Source: an uncultured Eubacteriales bacterium
Lineage (GTDB): Bacteria > Bacillota > Clostridia > Oscillospirales > CAG-272
Assembly: GCA_900321265.1 (NCBI GenBank)
Contig: ONVJ01000286.1
Coordinates: 1-15,985 of the forward strand
Direction: 5' to 3'
DNA: 15,985 bases
The translations under genes and the position numbers were made by a program. Below the pieces are notes generated by a model. That model was given only the letters and a program-made list of their open reading frames with translations, ran no database searches and was not told the DNA's origin. Shown here one piece after another: positions 1 through 7,076 of the stretch; position 1 is the stretch's first letter; each line of letters opens with the position of its first letter.

Positions 1-1065
1 CTCTGCGGCTGGTATGAGGGCGACAGGATCGTCACCACCGCCGACCAGGCCGGCACCTCCGGACTGCGCGCAACCTTCGAAGGCCTCGGATACACCTTCA
101 GATACGTCTGGGACGTCATGGGCAAAAAGACGAAGAGCGACGCCGTCGCCTCCTTCTGCCGTGCCGCGACCGCGGCGCGCGAGCTCCGCTCCGACAAGGT
201 CGGCATGGCGGGATACCGCGACATGCAGCTCTACGGGACTCTCTACGACGGAGTGTCGCTCAAGCGGACCACCGGCGTCGAGATCGAGACCTTCGAGCTG
301 CTCGAGGTGCAGCAGAGATACGACAGGCTGACAAAAGCCGAGATCGACGCCGTCGTCGACGGAAGGATGTCGAAGTGGCATTTCGTCAAGCCGGCGAAGC
401 GTGAGTCGATGGAGAAGGCCGCCGGATACTACCTCGCCGTAAAGCAGATACTCGAGGAGAGACACTGCAGGGCAGTCTCGATCAAGGACGTCGACGGGAT
501 GAAGAAGCTGGCCGGCTTCCCGCCCGCCCCCATCTTCATGCTTCTGTCGGAGGACGGATACACCACGATCCCCGAAAATGATTCCCTCGGCTCGGTCACA
601 CAGCTCATGATGAACAAGCTGACCGGACAGCTTGCCGGATATCTTGAGTTCTACGAGTTCTTTGAGAAGAGCCTGCTTGCCGGAGTTCCCGATTTCATCG
701 CCGCGGACATGGTCGACGGCGACGCCTACACCGTCCTGCCGGCCGCCTTCGGACTGCTCAGCCAGGGCATCCTCAACATATCCAAAGTTAAAACCGGCAC
801 CGTCACGATGTCGAGGCTCGTCTTCAAGGACGGGAAATACCTGATGCACATCCTCCTCGGCGAGGGAAAGACCCCGCCGAAGTGGGAAGAGTACGGCTGG
901 GACGCCCCCGCCCCGCAGCTCTCCGCCCTTGAGATAGAGATAGGAGACGTCGAGCTCTTCGCGAACAACGTCGCCTGCCAGCATTATATCATAACCTACG
1001 GAGACAACCGCCGCGCGATCCGCGACCTCTGCGCGATTCTCGGCATCGAAGTCTTCGAGATGTGA
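1..1065 (+). CDS. L-fucose/L-arabinose isomerase superfamily protein (3' part, runs in from the left)
   Basis: The reading frame is open from base 1 with no start in the window, so the N-terminus lies to the left; 354 codons are visible before TGA. Seen: an early segment with GYRDMQLYG and KRTTGVEIE, the pattern by which L-fucose/L-arabinose isomerase relatives enter their second domain (G-Y-x-D ... K-x-x-G-V-E-x-E). A central PENDSLGSVTQLMMNKLTG segment looks like the acidic metal/substrate region of the family (E-x-D-x-x-x-x-x-T ... LTG). The tail ACQHYIITYGD ... LCAILGI matches the usual C-terminal end. Family knowledge: metal-dependent aldose-ketose isomerases acting in the cytoplasm. It is followed 16 bases later by a TIM-like isomerase, so it probably belongs to a sugar-catabolic operon. 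The substrate cannot be told. Many superfamily members are annotated only as hypothetical, so a non-fucose substrate is likely. Confidence 0.75.
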   Translation, partial: LCGWYEGDRIVTTADQAGTSGLRATFEGLGYTFRYVWDVMGKKTKSDAVASFCRAATAARELRSDKVGMAGYRDMQLYGTLYDGVSLKRTTGVEIETFELLEVQQRYDRLTKAEIDAVVDGRMSKWHFVKPAKRESMEKAAGYYLAVKQILEERHCRAVSIKDVDGMKKLAGFPPAPIFMLLSEDGYTTIPENDSLGSVTQLMMNKLTGQLAGYLEFYEFFEKSLLAGVPDFIAADMVDGDAYTVLPAAFGLLSQGILNISKVKTGTVTMSRLVFKDGKYLMHILLGEGKTPPKWEEYGWDAPAPQLSALEIEIGDVELFANNVACQHYIITYGDNRRAIRDLCAILGIEVFEM

Positions 1066-1081
1066 CCGGAGGGAGAGCGGC

Positions 1082-1795
1082 ATGTACAAAGGCTATAAGA
1101 TCAGACCGCCATTCTTCGAGATCGGTCCGAAATGCTATATGTGGGGGCAGAGATTTCTGAAGCTCTGCCTCGCCGTCGACGAGATCGCCGGCAGGTACGA
1201 CCTCGACGTCATCGTCACCCCGCAGTACGCCGACATCAGGCTCATTGCCTCGAACACGAAGCATCTTCACGTATACGCGCAGCACGCAGATTACCTCGAG
1301 CCCGGCCGGGGACTCGGATCTGTCCTCCCCGAGTCGCTGAGAGACGCGGGAGCCGTCGGAGTGATGCTCAACCACGCCGAGAAGAAGCTCGACCTTGAGA
1401 CGATAGAAAAGACGGTTGCCCGCTGCGACGAAGCCGGCCTTGCCACCATCGTCTGCGCCGACAGCGTGGCGGAGGTCGGGGCGATCGCGAAGATCGGTCC
1501 CAACCTCATGGTCGCCGAGCCCACCGAACTGATCGGCACCGGCGTCGCCGCCGACATGGGATACGTGAAGGACACGATCGAATCGGTGAGGGCGATAAAC
1601 CCCGACATCATGGTCCTTCAGGGCGCCGGGATATCCGGGCCCTCAGACGTCGCCGACGTGATCAGGGCCGGAGCGATGGCCACCGGAGTCACCAGCGCGG
1701 TCATGAAGGCCGCCGACCCCGAAAAGGCCGCCGAGGATCTCCTCAGGACTCTGCGGGAGGTCTGGGACGAGGTACACCCCGGAGGAGCGCTCTGA
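1082..1795 (+). CDS. Triosephosphate-isomerase-like protein, archaeal type
   Basis: 237 residues, close to the short archaeal TIM length. ATG chosen because GGAGGG (1068-1073) lies 8 bases upstream. Seen: the catalytic-type histidine in YAQHADYLEPG (His68), the catalytic-type glutamate with loop 6 in AEPTELIGTG (Glu146), NHAEKKL resembling the archaeal NHSE segment, and a C-terminal QGAGIS phosphate-binding turn. The N-terminal lysine (Lys17, in GPKCYM) is kept, but the asparagine that normally sits two residues before it (N-x-K) is Gly15, and the archaeal GSHTGH segment is GRGLGS. Family knowledge: TIM interconverts dihydroxyacetone phosphate and glyceraldehyde 3-phosphate; TIM paralogues such as tetrulose-phosphate isomerases act on other sugar phosphates. 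Inference: given its place after a sugar isomerase gene, it is probably a specialised phosphosugar isomerase and not the glycolytic enzyme. Confidence 0.82.
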   Translation: MYKGYKIRPPFFEIGPKCYMWGQRFLKLCLAVDEIAGRYDLDVIVTPQYADIRLIASNTKHLHVYAQHADYLEPGRGLGSVLPESLRDAGAVGVMLNHAEKKLDLETIEKTVARCDEAGLATIVCADSVAEVGAIAKIGPNLMVAEPTELIGTGVAADMGYVKDTIESVRAINPDIMVLQGAGISGPSDVADVIRAGAMATGVTSAVMKAADPEKAAEDLLRTLREVWDEVHPGGAL

Positions 1796-1822
1796 AGCGG
1801 CCTCCTCCCGCATAAAAGCTTT

Positions 1823-1863
1823 TTTGAGGGTCTGTGAAAAACCGGTTTTTGCAGGCCCTCAAA
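1823..1863. repeat. Long imperfect intergenic hairpin
   Basis: TTTGAGGG (1823-1830) pairs with CCCTCAAA (1856-1863). The stem continues inward through GU pairs and CTG/CAG, then AAAA/TTTT, to a small ACCGG loop, giving about 18 nearly continuous pairs. There is no T-run on either side, so it is not a standard intrinsic terminator on either strand. It fills the 113-base gap between the TIM-like and MBL genes. It resembles the hairpins at 4756-4796 and 15899-15927 in layout. Confidence 0.6.
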
Positions 1864-1908
1864 TAACACAGAGATACCGGAAAAACAGAAAAGGAAGCAG
1901 AAGGGGCA

Positions 1909-3285
1909 ATGACAAGAATCGACAGTTGCAGGATAGTGATCGGCAGCGCCGCCTCCTACAACGAGCGGCGCGCGGCAGCCTTTATTTCAAAATATGTCAG
2001 AATAGTCACCGGGAAGAACATCGAAACGGTGACCGACGACCTCCCTCCCTGCCCTCCCGAGATAATCGTCGGCAGGACGTCAAGGCCGGCCGATCCGTCG
2101 GAAGAGAGATCCCGCGACCGGGTCTGGGAGCGGGTCTCGTTCACCGAAGGCGGCAGCCTTTATCTGACCGGACTCGGGCTTCCCCCGGAGGAGGAACCGC
2201 CATACAACACCGCCTACAGACTGATCGACGACGGCTGCGTCGGCACAGTCATGGCCGCCTACTCCTTTGTCGAAAAGGTCCTCGGCTGCGATTTTCTCAA
2301 CGAGGCCTATATTCCCTTCCCCTTCGACCCGGACGTTTCGATCCCCGACGGATGGCGGGACGACCTGACCCTCGACCGGATCCTCGATGAGGTGCCCGAC
2401 GATACCGAAGGTCCACTCTTCTGCGCGCTCGGCGCGGGCAGCGATATAATGAACAACCGCCTCGGAAGCGTGATCAAGACGCGCGGCGGGAAACTGATCG
2501 TCATCGACGCCGGCCGCACCGGAGACGCCGAGCATCTTCTGAAGATCATCGAAAAGCTGTGGGACGGCAAAGACGGCAGGCCGGTGATATCCCTCTGGCT
2601 CTTCTCGCATCTGCACACCGACCATTACGGGGCGATATCCGAGATCGCGTCGAGACCCGAACTGAGAGAGCGGCTACGGGTGGAGCGCTTCTGCCACCGC
2701 CTCCTCCCCGCCGAGTTCTACACCTCGATCTCGCGGGAGAAGCTGTCGCCGCACGCCATCCGCGCCCTCGACATCATGACTCATTTCGACAGGTATTTCG
2801 ACGGCTGCCGCGTTACGCAGGTCAGCCGCGGCGACCTCTTCGAGGTCGACGGGATCTCCTTCGAGGTCATCCGCACGCCCGACATCGTCAAGGGCGCTCT
2901 GATGAACACGAACGACTCGTCGGTCGTTTACAGGATGACTGCCGAGGGACAAACCTGGATGCTGCTCGGCGACGCCGAGTGGGTCGCGTCGGGCGAGCTG
3001 CTCGCCCTCTCACGCGACAGGCTGAAAGCCGACGTCGTACAGGTGGGACACCACGGCTGCGGCAACGTCTCAAAGGAGGTCTACCGCGAGATCGGAGCCC
3101 GCGCCGCGGTCTGGCATGTCAGCGAACGCTTCTTCCACAGCGAGAGCGGAGAGGCGCTCAACAGTCACAACACCGGCGTCATCCGCACCCGCGCATGGCT
3201 TCGCGAGCTTGGGATCAGGACCGAAAACGAATACGTGCTGTCGGATCACATCTTTCTGACGAAGCTTCCCATGGAGATAAAATGA
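1909..3285 (+). CDS. MBL-fold metallohydrolase with N-terminal glycosidase-associated domain
   Basis: 458 residues, no signal peptide or membrane segment, so cytoplasmic. Residues about 4-155 look like the N-terminal alpha/beta domain that precedes GH67/GH20-type and DUF4838 catalytic domains: a start IVIGSAAS, then helix AAFISKYVRIVTGK, then PEIIVGRTSR, and later VMAAYSFVEKVLGCDF, which matches the usual GTLYAVYDFLE-x-x-LG pattern. Residues about 175-455 are a metallo-beta-lactamase-fold hydrolase with HLHTDH at 234-239, GDAEW at 354-358 and GHHG at 380-383, as in the ComEC-like/hydrolase branch. A possible SD (AAGGAAG, 1891-1897) lies 11 bases upstream; AAGGGG at 1901 is too close. The gene ends 23 bases before the GH39-like gene, so co-transcription is likely. 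The substrate is unknown. Confidence is high for the MBL fold and lower for the N-terminal domain. Confidence 0.8.
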   Translation: MTRIDSCRIVIGSAASYNERRAAAFISKYVRIVTGKNIETVTDDLPPCPPEIIVGRTSRPADPSEERSRDRVWERVSFTEGGSLYLTGLGLPPEEEPPYNTAYRLIDDGCVGTVMAAYSFVEKVLGCDFLNEAYIPFPFDPDVSIPDGWRDDLTLDRILDEVPDDTEGPLFCALGAGSDIMNNRLGSVIKTRGGKLIVIDAGRTGDAEHLLKIIEKLWDGKDGRPVISLWLFSHLHTDHYGAISEIASRPELRERLRVERFCHRLLPAEFYTSISREKLSPHAIRALDIMTHFDRYFDGCRVTQVSRGDLFEVDGISFEVIRTPDIVKGALMNTNDSSVVYRMTAEGQTWMLLGDAEWVASGELLALSRDRLKADVVQVGHHGCGNVSKEVYREIGARAAVWHVSERFFHSESGEALNSHNTGVIRTRAWLRELGIRTENEYVLSDHIFLTKLPMEIK

Positions 3286-3293
3286 CCCCGCCT

Positions 3294-3300
3294 AAAGGAG
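3294..3300 (+). promoter_or_regulatory. Ribosome binding site that sets the GH39-like start
   Basis: AAAGGAG lies 8 bases before ATG 3309. A competing in-frame ATG at 3282 overlaps the MBL stop codon, but it lies upstream of this SD, so 3309 is the better start. Confidence 0.75.
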
Positions 3301-3308
3301 ATTATAAA

Positions 3309-4667
3309 ATGGAAAACAGCTTCAGAGTACGCGTCGATCTTGCCGCCCACGACGGTCCCGTCCGCCCGCTTCACGGCGTCAACGAGGGCCCGATGACGAA
3401 GGTCTTCACCTACGACGCCCGTCCCGAATTCAAAGAGATAGGTATTCCTCTCTGCCGTCTCCACGACACCGAATATCCCTTCGGCTCGGGAGAGTTCGTA
3501 GACATACCCTGCATTTTCAAAAACTTCGACGCCGACGAGAACGACCCCGAGAGCTACAATTTCGGGCTTACCGACCTCTATATAGAAAAGATACTCGAGG
3601 TCGGCGCCGAGCCGATCTTCAGGCTGGGCGTATCGATCGAGCACGCCCCTGTGAAGAGGTATGTCTTTCCGCCCAGAGACTTCGCGAAGTGGGCGAGGAT
3701 CTGCGAGCATATCATCCGCCACTACAACGAGGGCTGGGCCGGCGGACACGAATGGAACCTCCGCTGGTGGGAGATCTGGAACGAGGCAGACGGCGGGTCG
3801 AACATGTGGAACGGCACCCCGGAGCAGTTTTACGAGCTCTACAGAGTCGCGGCATGCCATCTCAAATCCTGCTTCCCCGATCTTCTCATCGGAGGATGCG
3901 GCTGGACAAGGGCTTGCAACGCCTTCACCGAGGGATTCCTGAAATATATCTCTGAGCGCGAAGAGCAGGTTCCGCTCGACTTTTACTCCTGGCATCGCTA
4001 CTACGACGACCTCTCAAAGTTCCTGGGCGAATGGAAAAAATCGAAGGTGCTACTTGAAAGGTACGGCTATCCCGACGCCCTGAATGTCTTTGACGAGTGG
4101 AACTATATGCGCGACTGGAACGACCAGCCCGATTCATACGTTACGCTGAAGAACTACAAAGGAGCCGCCTTCTGCGCTGCGACGCTCGCCGCCCTGCAGA
4201 GTCTGACCGACATCGCCGCCGCGACATATTTCGAGGGCGACGTCGTCAAGGAGTGGTGCGGTCTCTTCGATGTTGCGGAGATGTCGATCGGCGCTCACGG
4301 CCGCAAGGCGACGGTGAAAAAGCTCAAGCCATTCTACGCCTTCAGATACTTCGGCGATCTCTACCGCATGGGCGGGGCCGTGAAGACCGAGGCGGAAGGA
4401 GAAGGGATCTACGCCTGCGCCGCGAGATCATCCGAAGGAAAAGCCGGCATACTCGCAGCGAACTATACCCCCGAGGGCCGCGACACACGCGTCGCCTTCG
4501 AGGTATCGTCGGCGGAGCGAATGCCCGAAGTGCGCATCACCGACCGGACCAGGACCGACAGGAAGATTATCATCCCGGATATCGAGAGGCATGACGGAAA
4601 GGTCTCCTTCACCGTCCTGATGCCCGCTCACTCCTTCGTCCTTTTCACCTTCCCCGCCGGGGAATGA
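3309..4667 (+). CDS. GH39-like glycoside hydrolase, cytoplasmic
   Basis: 452 residues. Seen: WWEIWNEADG with the acid/base-type Glu159 after Asn158 (clan GH-A signature W-x-x-x-N-E), LDFYSWHRYYDD, and NVFDEWNYM with the nucleophile-type Glu263, as in the E-W-N motif of GH39 beta-xylosidases. After a TIM-barrel-sized region, the last ~100 residues are beta-rich (AARSSEGKAGILAANY ... VLMPAHSFVLFTF), fitting the C-terminal beta-sandwich of GH39. There is no signal peptide, so it probably acts on imported oligosaccharides. Family knowledge: retaining glycosidases, mainly beta-xylosidase and alpha-L-iduronidase. The exact sugar cannot be read from the sequence, and the protein is diverged enough to belong to an unassigned GH39-related subfamily. 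It is the last gene of the left plus-strand group, with a terminator following. Confidence 0.8.
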   Translation: MENSFRVRVDLAAHDGPVRPLHGVNEGPMTKVFTYDARPEFKEIGIPLCRLHDTEYPFGSGEFVDIPCIFKNFDADENDPESYNFGLTDLYIEKILEVGAEPIFRLGVSIEHAPVKRYVFPPRDFAKWARICEHIIRHYNEGWAGGHEWNLRWWEIWNEADGGSNMWNGTPEQFYELYRVAACHLKSCFPDLLIGGCGWTRACNAFTEGFLKYISEREEQVPLDFYSWHRYYDDLSKFLGEWKKSKVLLERYGYPDALNVFDEWNYMRDWNDQPDSYVTLKNYKGAAFCAATLAALQSLTDIAAATYFEGDVVKEWCGLFDVAEMSIGAHGRKATVKKLKPFYAFRYFGDLYRMGGAVKTEAEGEGIYACAARSSEGKAGILAANYTPEGRDTRVAFEVSSAERMPEVRITDRTRTDRKIIIPDIERHDGKVSFTVLMPAHSFVLFTFPAGE

Positions 4668-4706
4668 GAGCTTCCCCTGTGGGAAAAAGGTAAGTACGGT
4701 TCCTCA

Positions 4707-4744
4707 AAAAGAAAGAACCGGACTTCGGGGCGGTTCTTTCTTTT
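4707..4744. terminator. Bidirectional intrinsic terminator between GH39-like gene and jag
   Basis: GAAAGAACCG (4711-4720) pairs perfectly with CGGTTCTTTC (4731-4740) around a 10-base loop. Four A (4707-4710) and four T (4741-4744) extend it to 14 pairs. Read on the plus strand it ends in TTTT; on the minus strand it ends in TTTTTG. It serves both convergent units. Confidence 0.88.
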
Positions 4745-4755
4745 AAAATTGCAAA

Positions 4756-4796
4756 CAAGGGCTGCCCCGAAAGTCCAACTTTCGGGACAGCCCTTG
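4756..4796 (-). terminator. Long hairpin downstream of jag
   Basis: CAAGGGCTG (4756-4764) pairs with CAGCCCTTG (4788-4796), and CCCGAAAG (4766-4773) with CTTTCGGG (4779-4786). There is a single C/A mismatch between the two blocks and a 5-base TCCAA loop. It lies 18 bases after the jag stop. The tail on the minus strand (TTTGCAATTTT) is only moderately T-rich, so it acts as a first terminator or as a 3' end stabiliser, backed up by the hairpin at 4707-4744. Confidence 0.7.
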
Positions 4797-4813
4797 TCGA
4801 TTTTGCTGACCGG

Positions 4814-5467
4814 TCAGTCGACGGTCTTGTTCGCGTCGAGGTAAACGACGATCTTGCGGTTGTTCTCGCTGCCGATCGAGTTCGTCGAGACGCCCGGCAT
4901 CGACTGGATCTCCGAGTGGATGATCCGGCGCTCGTAGGGGCTCATCGGCTCGAGCATGACGCTCTTCTTGTACTTGAGGACCTTCTCGGCGCTCCTGCGG
5001 GCGAGAGTGCGGAGGGTCTCCTCCCTCTTGCTGCGGTAGCCTTCAACGTCGAGATTTACTCTGATGAAGTCGGGCTTCTCGCCGTTGACCCGCCTGTTGG
5101 CGGCAAGATTGACAAGGTACTGAAGGGCGTCGAGGGTGTCCCCGTGATGACCGATCAGGATCCCCACCGAATTCCCGTTGACGTCGATGCAGAGCGCGTC
5201 CTCGTCGTTGTATCTGCTTGTGATCTCGGCGTCGAGCTCCATGTCGCCGACGACGGTCTTTATGAAATCGAGAGCGTTCTTCTCTCCGACTGGTACGAAG
5301 GTGGCAGTTATCTCGGCCTCGGCGGCGCCGATCCCGAGAAAGCCGCGTTTGCCTTCGCTGTTGACTACGTAATCGAGTTCCGCGGCCGGAACTCCGAGTT
5401 CGGCAGCCGCCTGCTCAAGCGCTTCGGCGACCGTCTTCGCCTTTACCGTGATTTCTTTTCTTTCCAT
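4814..5467 (-). CDS. jag: RNA-binding protein Jag/KhpB (EloR)
   Basis: 217 residues, close to the 208 of the Bacillus protein. Domains seen: Jag_N, residues 1-53 (VKAKTVAEALEQAAAELG ... GKRGFLGIGAAEAEI); KH_II with its GxxG loop in IGHHGDTLDALQ (Gly106-Gly109); R3H in the C-terminal part, with Arg180 and His184 spaced R-x3-H in PYERRIIHSE, followed by PGVSTNSIGSENNRKIVVYL. Family knowledge: KhpB pairs with KhpA to bind RNA and affects cell elongation and division; its gene classically follows yidC, as here. Start ATG 5467 has AGGGA a few bases upstream. The gap to yidC is 72 bases with no terminator seen, so it should be on the rpmH-yidC transcript. The usual next gene, mnmE, is missing; two hairpins end the unit. 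Confidence 0.95.
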   Translation of the reverse strand: MERKEITVKAKTVAEALEQAAAELGVPAAELDYVVNSEGKRGFLGIGAAEAEITATFVPVGEKNALDFIKTVVGDMELDAEITSRYNDEDALCIDVNGNSVGILIGHHGDTLDALQYLVNLAANRRVNGEKPDFIRVNLDVEGYRSKREETLRTLARRSAEKVLKYKKSVMLEPMSPYERRIIHSEIQSMPGVSTNSIGSENNRKIVVYLDANKTVD

Positions 5468-5539
5468 ATTTCCCTACTCTGTTTCTTTTATCGTGATGAT
5501 CTTTTTTCCAAAATCAGTTCGCGGATCCCGTGTTCCGGT

Positions 5540-6727
5540 TCACTTTTTAAGCGGCGCCTGGGATATCAGACTGCTGTCCTTGCCCTTGTCCGCGTCCTCG
5601 TCTCCGTCGGCGGCTCCGAGTTTCCTTGCGATCTCGGCCTCCTCTTCTGGCGAAACGTAGTCCTCGGCGTCCTGACGGAAGAGTGAGTTCGGATTTTCCG
5701 CGAGCGAATCGATGTCTGCCTTCGGCCTGGCCTTCTCCTTGGGAGTCTTTCCGGCCAGTTCCCTCTCAGCTGCCTTGTAGTCCTCTTCGGTAAACTTCGG
5801 ATAAGGCATGAGCTTGTGGAATATGAAGGACTTGAGCGTTCCGATCAGGCTCTTGAATATCCAGTAAACGCCGATGGCGGCCGGCACGATGAAGGTGATG
5901 TATACCGAGAAAAGCGGCATCATCACGTCCATGATGGTGTTGGAGCAGCCTGTGGCCTTGTCGGTGGCGGCGTCTCCGCTCGTCGGCTGATAGGTCATCA
6001 GCCTTGTCAGCTTCATGCTGCCGAAGTAGGCGAGGAAGGTCAGCACCGGGATGACCCAGAGCCAGCTGGGATTCTTGATCGACGGGATCTCGGCCAGATT
6101 AAGCCCGAGAGCTTTGAAGTTCGGAAGCCTGTCCGCGACCGCGGTGAAGGCATTGTATACATCCTGACCCGCCATAGTGACGGTGTCGGTGCCGTCGGCC
6201 CATTCGATGACACCCTTGAAGAACTCGATCCCGTTCTCCTGGATCTTGTTGATGAGGGCGATCGAACCTCTGGTCGACGCGAAGCTCTCGTCGAAGGTCC
6301 CCGCCTCGATCATCGCCGAGATGTAGGAGGTCATGGCGGTGATGGCGTCCTTGGCGACGCCGAGCACGTAGTGGAGCGGGTCGATGACGACCTGATAAAG
6401 GGCAATGATGACCGGCAGCTGGAGGAGCATCGGAAGGCATCCGCTGAAGGGAGAGTAGTTCTCCTCCTTGTACATTGCCTGGATCTCTTCCGAGACCTTC
6501 TGCTGCGTGACCTTGTCGTCGCGCCCCTTGTATTTGTTCCTTATCGCCATCTCTTTGGGTCTCAGAGAGGCCTGCTTGATCTGGTTTTTCTGCTGCTTGA
6601 TGCCGAAGGGGATCATGAGCAGCTCGACGATGAATGCAAATATGAAGAGAGCCAGCATATAGTTGCCGGTCAGTTTATCCAGCCAGCCGAGGAACTGTCC
6701 TATCCAGCATAGGATTGTATCAATCAT
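5540..6727 (-). CDS. yidC: Membrane protein insertase YidC/Oxa1 (SpoIIIJ type)
   Basis: 395 residues with the Firmicutes layout, lacking the large periplasmic P1 domain. Seen: TM1 about residues 22-43, a cytoplasmic helical hairpin about 44-93 (GIKQQKNQ ... RPKEMAIRNKYKG), TM2 about 96-120 (SGCLPMLLQLPVIIALY), an extracytoplasmic loop of roughly 100 residues, then TM3-TM5 with PSWLWVIPVLTFLAYFGS and MMPLFSVYITFIVPAAIGVYW. A charged cytoplasmic tail follows, rich in Glu, Asp and Lys. There is no lipobox at the start, unlike Bacillus SpoIIIJ. The conserved basic residue of TM1 that lines the hydrophilic groove is Glu35 here (FIVELLMIPFGIKQQK). The start codon overlaps the yidD stop by 8 bases (ATGATTGA), pointing to translational coupling. 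It inserts membrane proteins alone or with SecYEG. Confidence 0.95.
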   Translation of the reverse strand: MIDTILCWIGQFLGWLDKLTGNYMLALFIFAFIVELLMIPFGIKQQKNQIKQASLRPKEMAIRNKYKGRDDKVTQQKVSEEIQAMYKEENYSPFSGCLPMLLQLPVIIALYQVVIDPLHYVLGVAKDAITAMTSYISAMIEAGTFDESFASTRGSIALINKIQENGIEFFKGVIEWADGTDTVTMAGQDVYNAFTAVADRLPNFKALGLNLAEIPSIKNPSWLWVIPVLTFLAYFGSMKLTRLMTYQPTSGDAATDKATGCSNTIMDVMMPLFSVYITFIVPAAIGVYWIFKSLIGTLKSFIFHKLMPYPKFTEEDYKAAERELAGKTPKEKARPKADIDSLAENPNSLFRQDAEDYVSPEEEAEIARKLGAADGDEDADKGKDSSLISQAPLKK

Positions 6728-7076
6728 TTTTCTCGTTTTCGCTCCGGGCGTCCCGGAGCATTTCCTCTCTAGATTGTGACGCGTTGTCTGTGTTCAGACT
6801 GTCTTGTGCCGCTATCGACTCGCCCTTTTTGGGTACCGGCCGGTAGACGCGGCGGAATCCGGTCTCGGGCACGGGATCTTCTCCGCCCTCGCAGAAAGGG
6901 TTGCAGCGCAAAATGCGCCAGGTCGACAGGATCATCCCGTCGATGAAACCTCTCTTTTCAAAGGCCTCGATCGCGTATGACGAGCAGGTGGGCGTAAATC
7001 TGCATGTGGGACGGCGTTTAAGTCCCGACAGATGCTTCTGATAAAACCGTATGAGCGCGATGCAGAGTTTTTTCAT
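6720..7076 (-). CDS. yidD: Membrane protein insertion efficiency factor YidD
   Basis: 118 residues. The core (1-82) carries the family signature: FYQKHLSGLK, PTCRFTPTCSSYAIEA with Cys25 and Cys31, and RILRCNPFCEGGEDPVP with Cys58. The family is usually about 70-85 residues; here a hydrophilic charged tail of about 35 residues is added. The protein is membrane-associated through its amphipathic N-terminus and assists YidC-dependent insertion. The start overlaps the rnpA stop by ATGA (7073-7076) and the end overlaps the yidC start, so rnpA, yidD and yidC form a tightly coupled translational chain. Confidence 0.95.
   Translation of the reverse strand: MKKLCIALIRFYQKHLSGLKRRPTCRFTPTCSSYAIEAFEKRGFIDGMILSTWRILRCNPFCEGGEDPVPETGFRRVYRPVPKKGESIAAQDSLNTDNASQSREEMLRDARSENEKND

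Noticed and set aside
2559..3308. Long open frame upstream of and in frame with the GH39-like gene
   Set aside because: It overlaps the MBL gene in another frame, gives an arginine-rich low-complexity translation and lacks an SD; the GH39-like gene starts at 3309.
5816..6712. 298-codon plus-strand frame opposite yidC
   Set aside because: It is the antisense of a certain gene, created by high GC and codon bias; the product has no recognisable domain.
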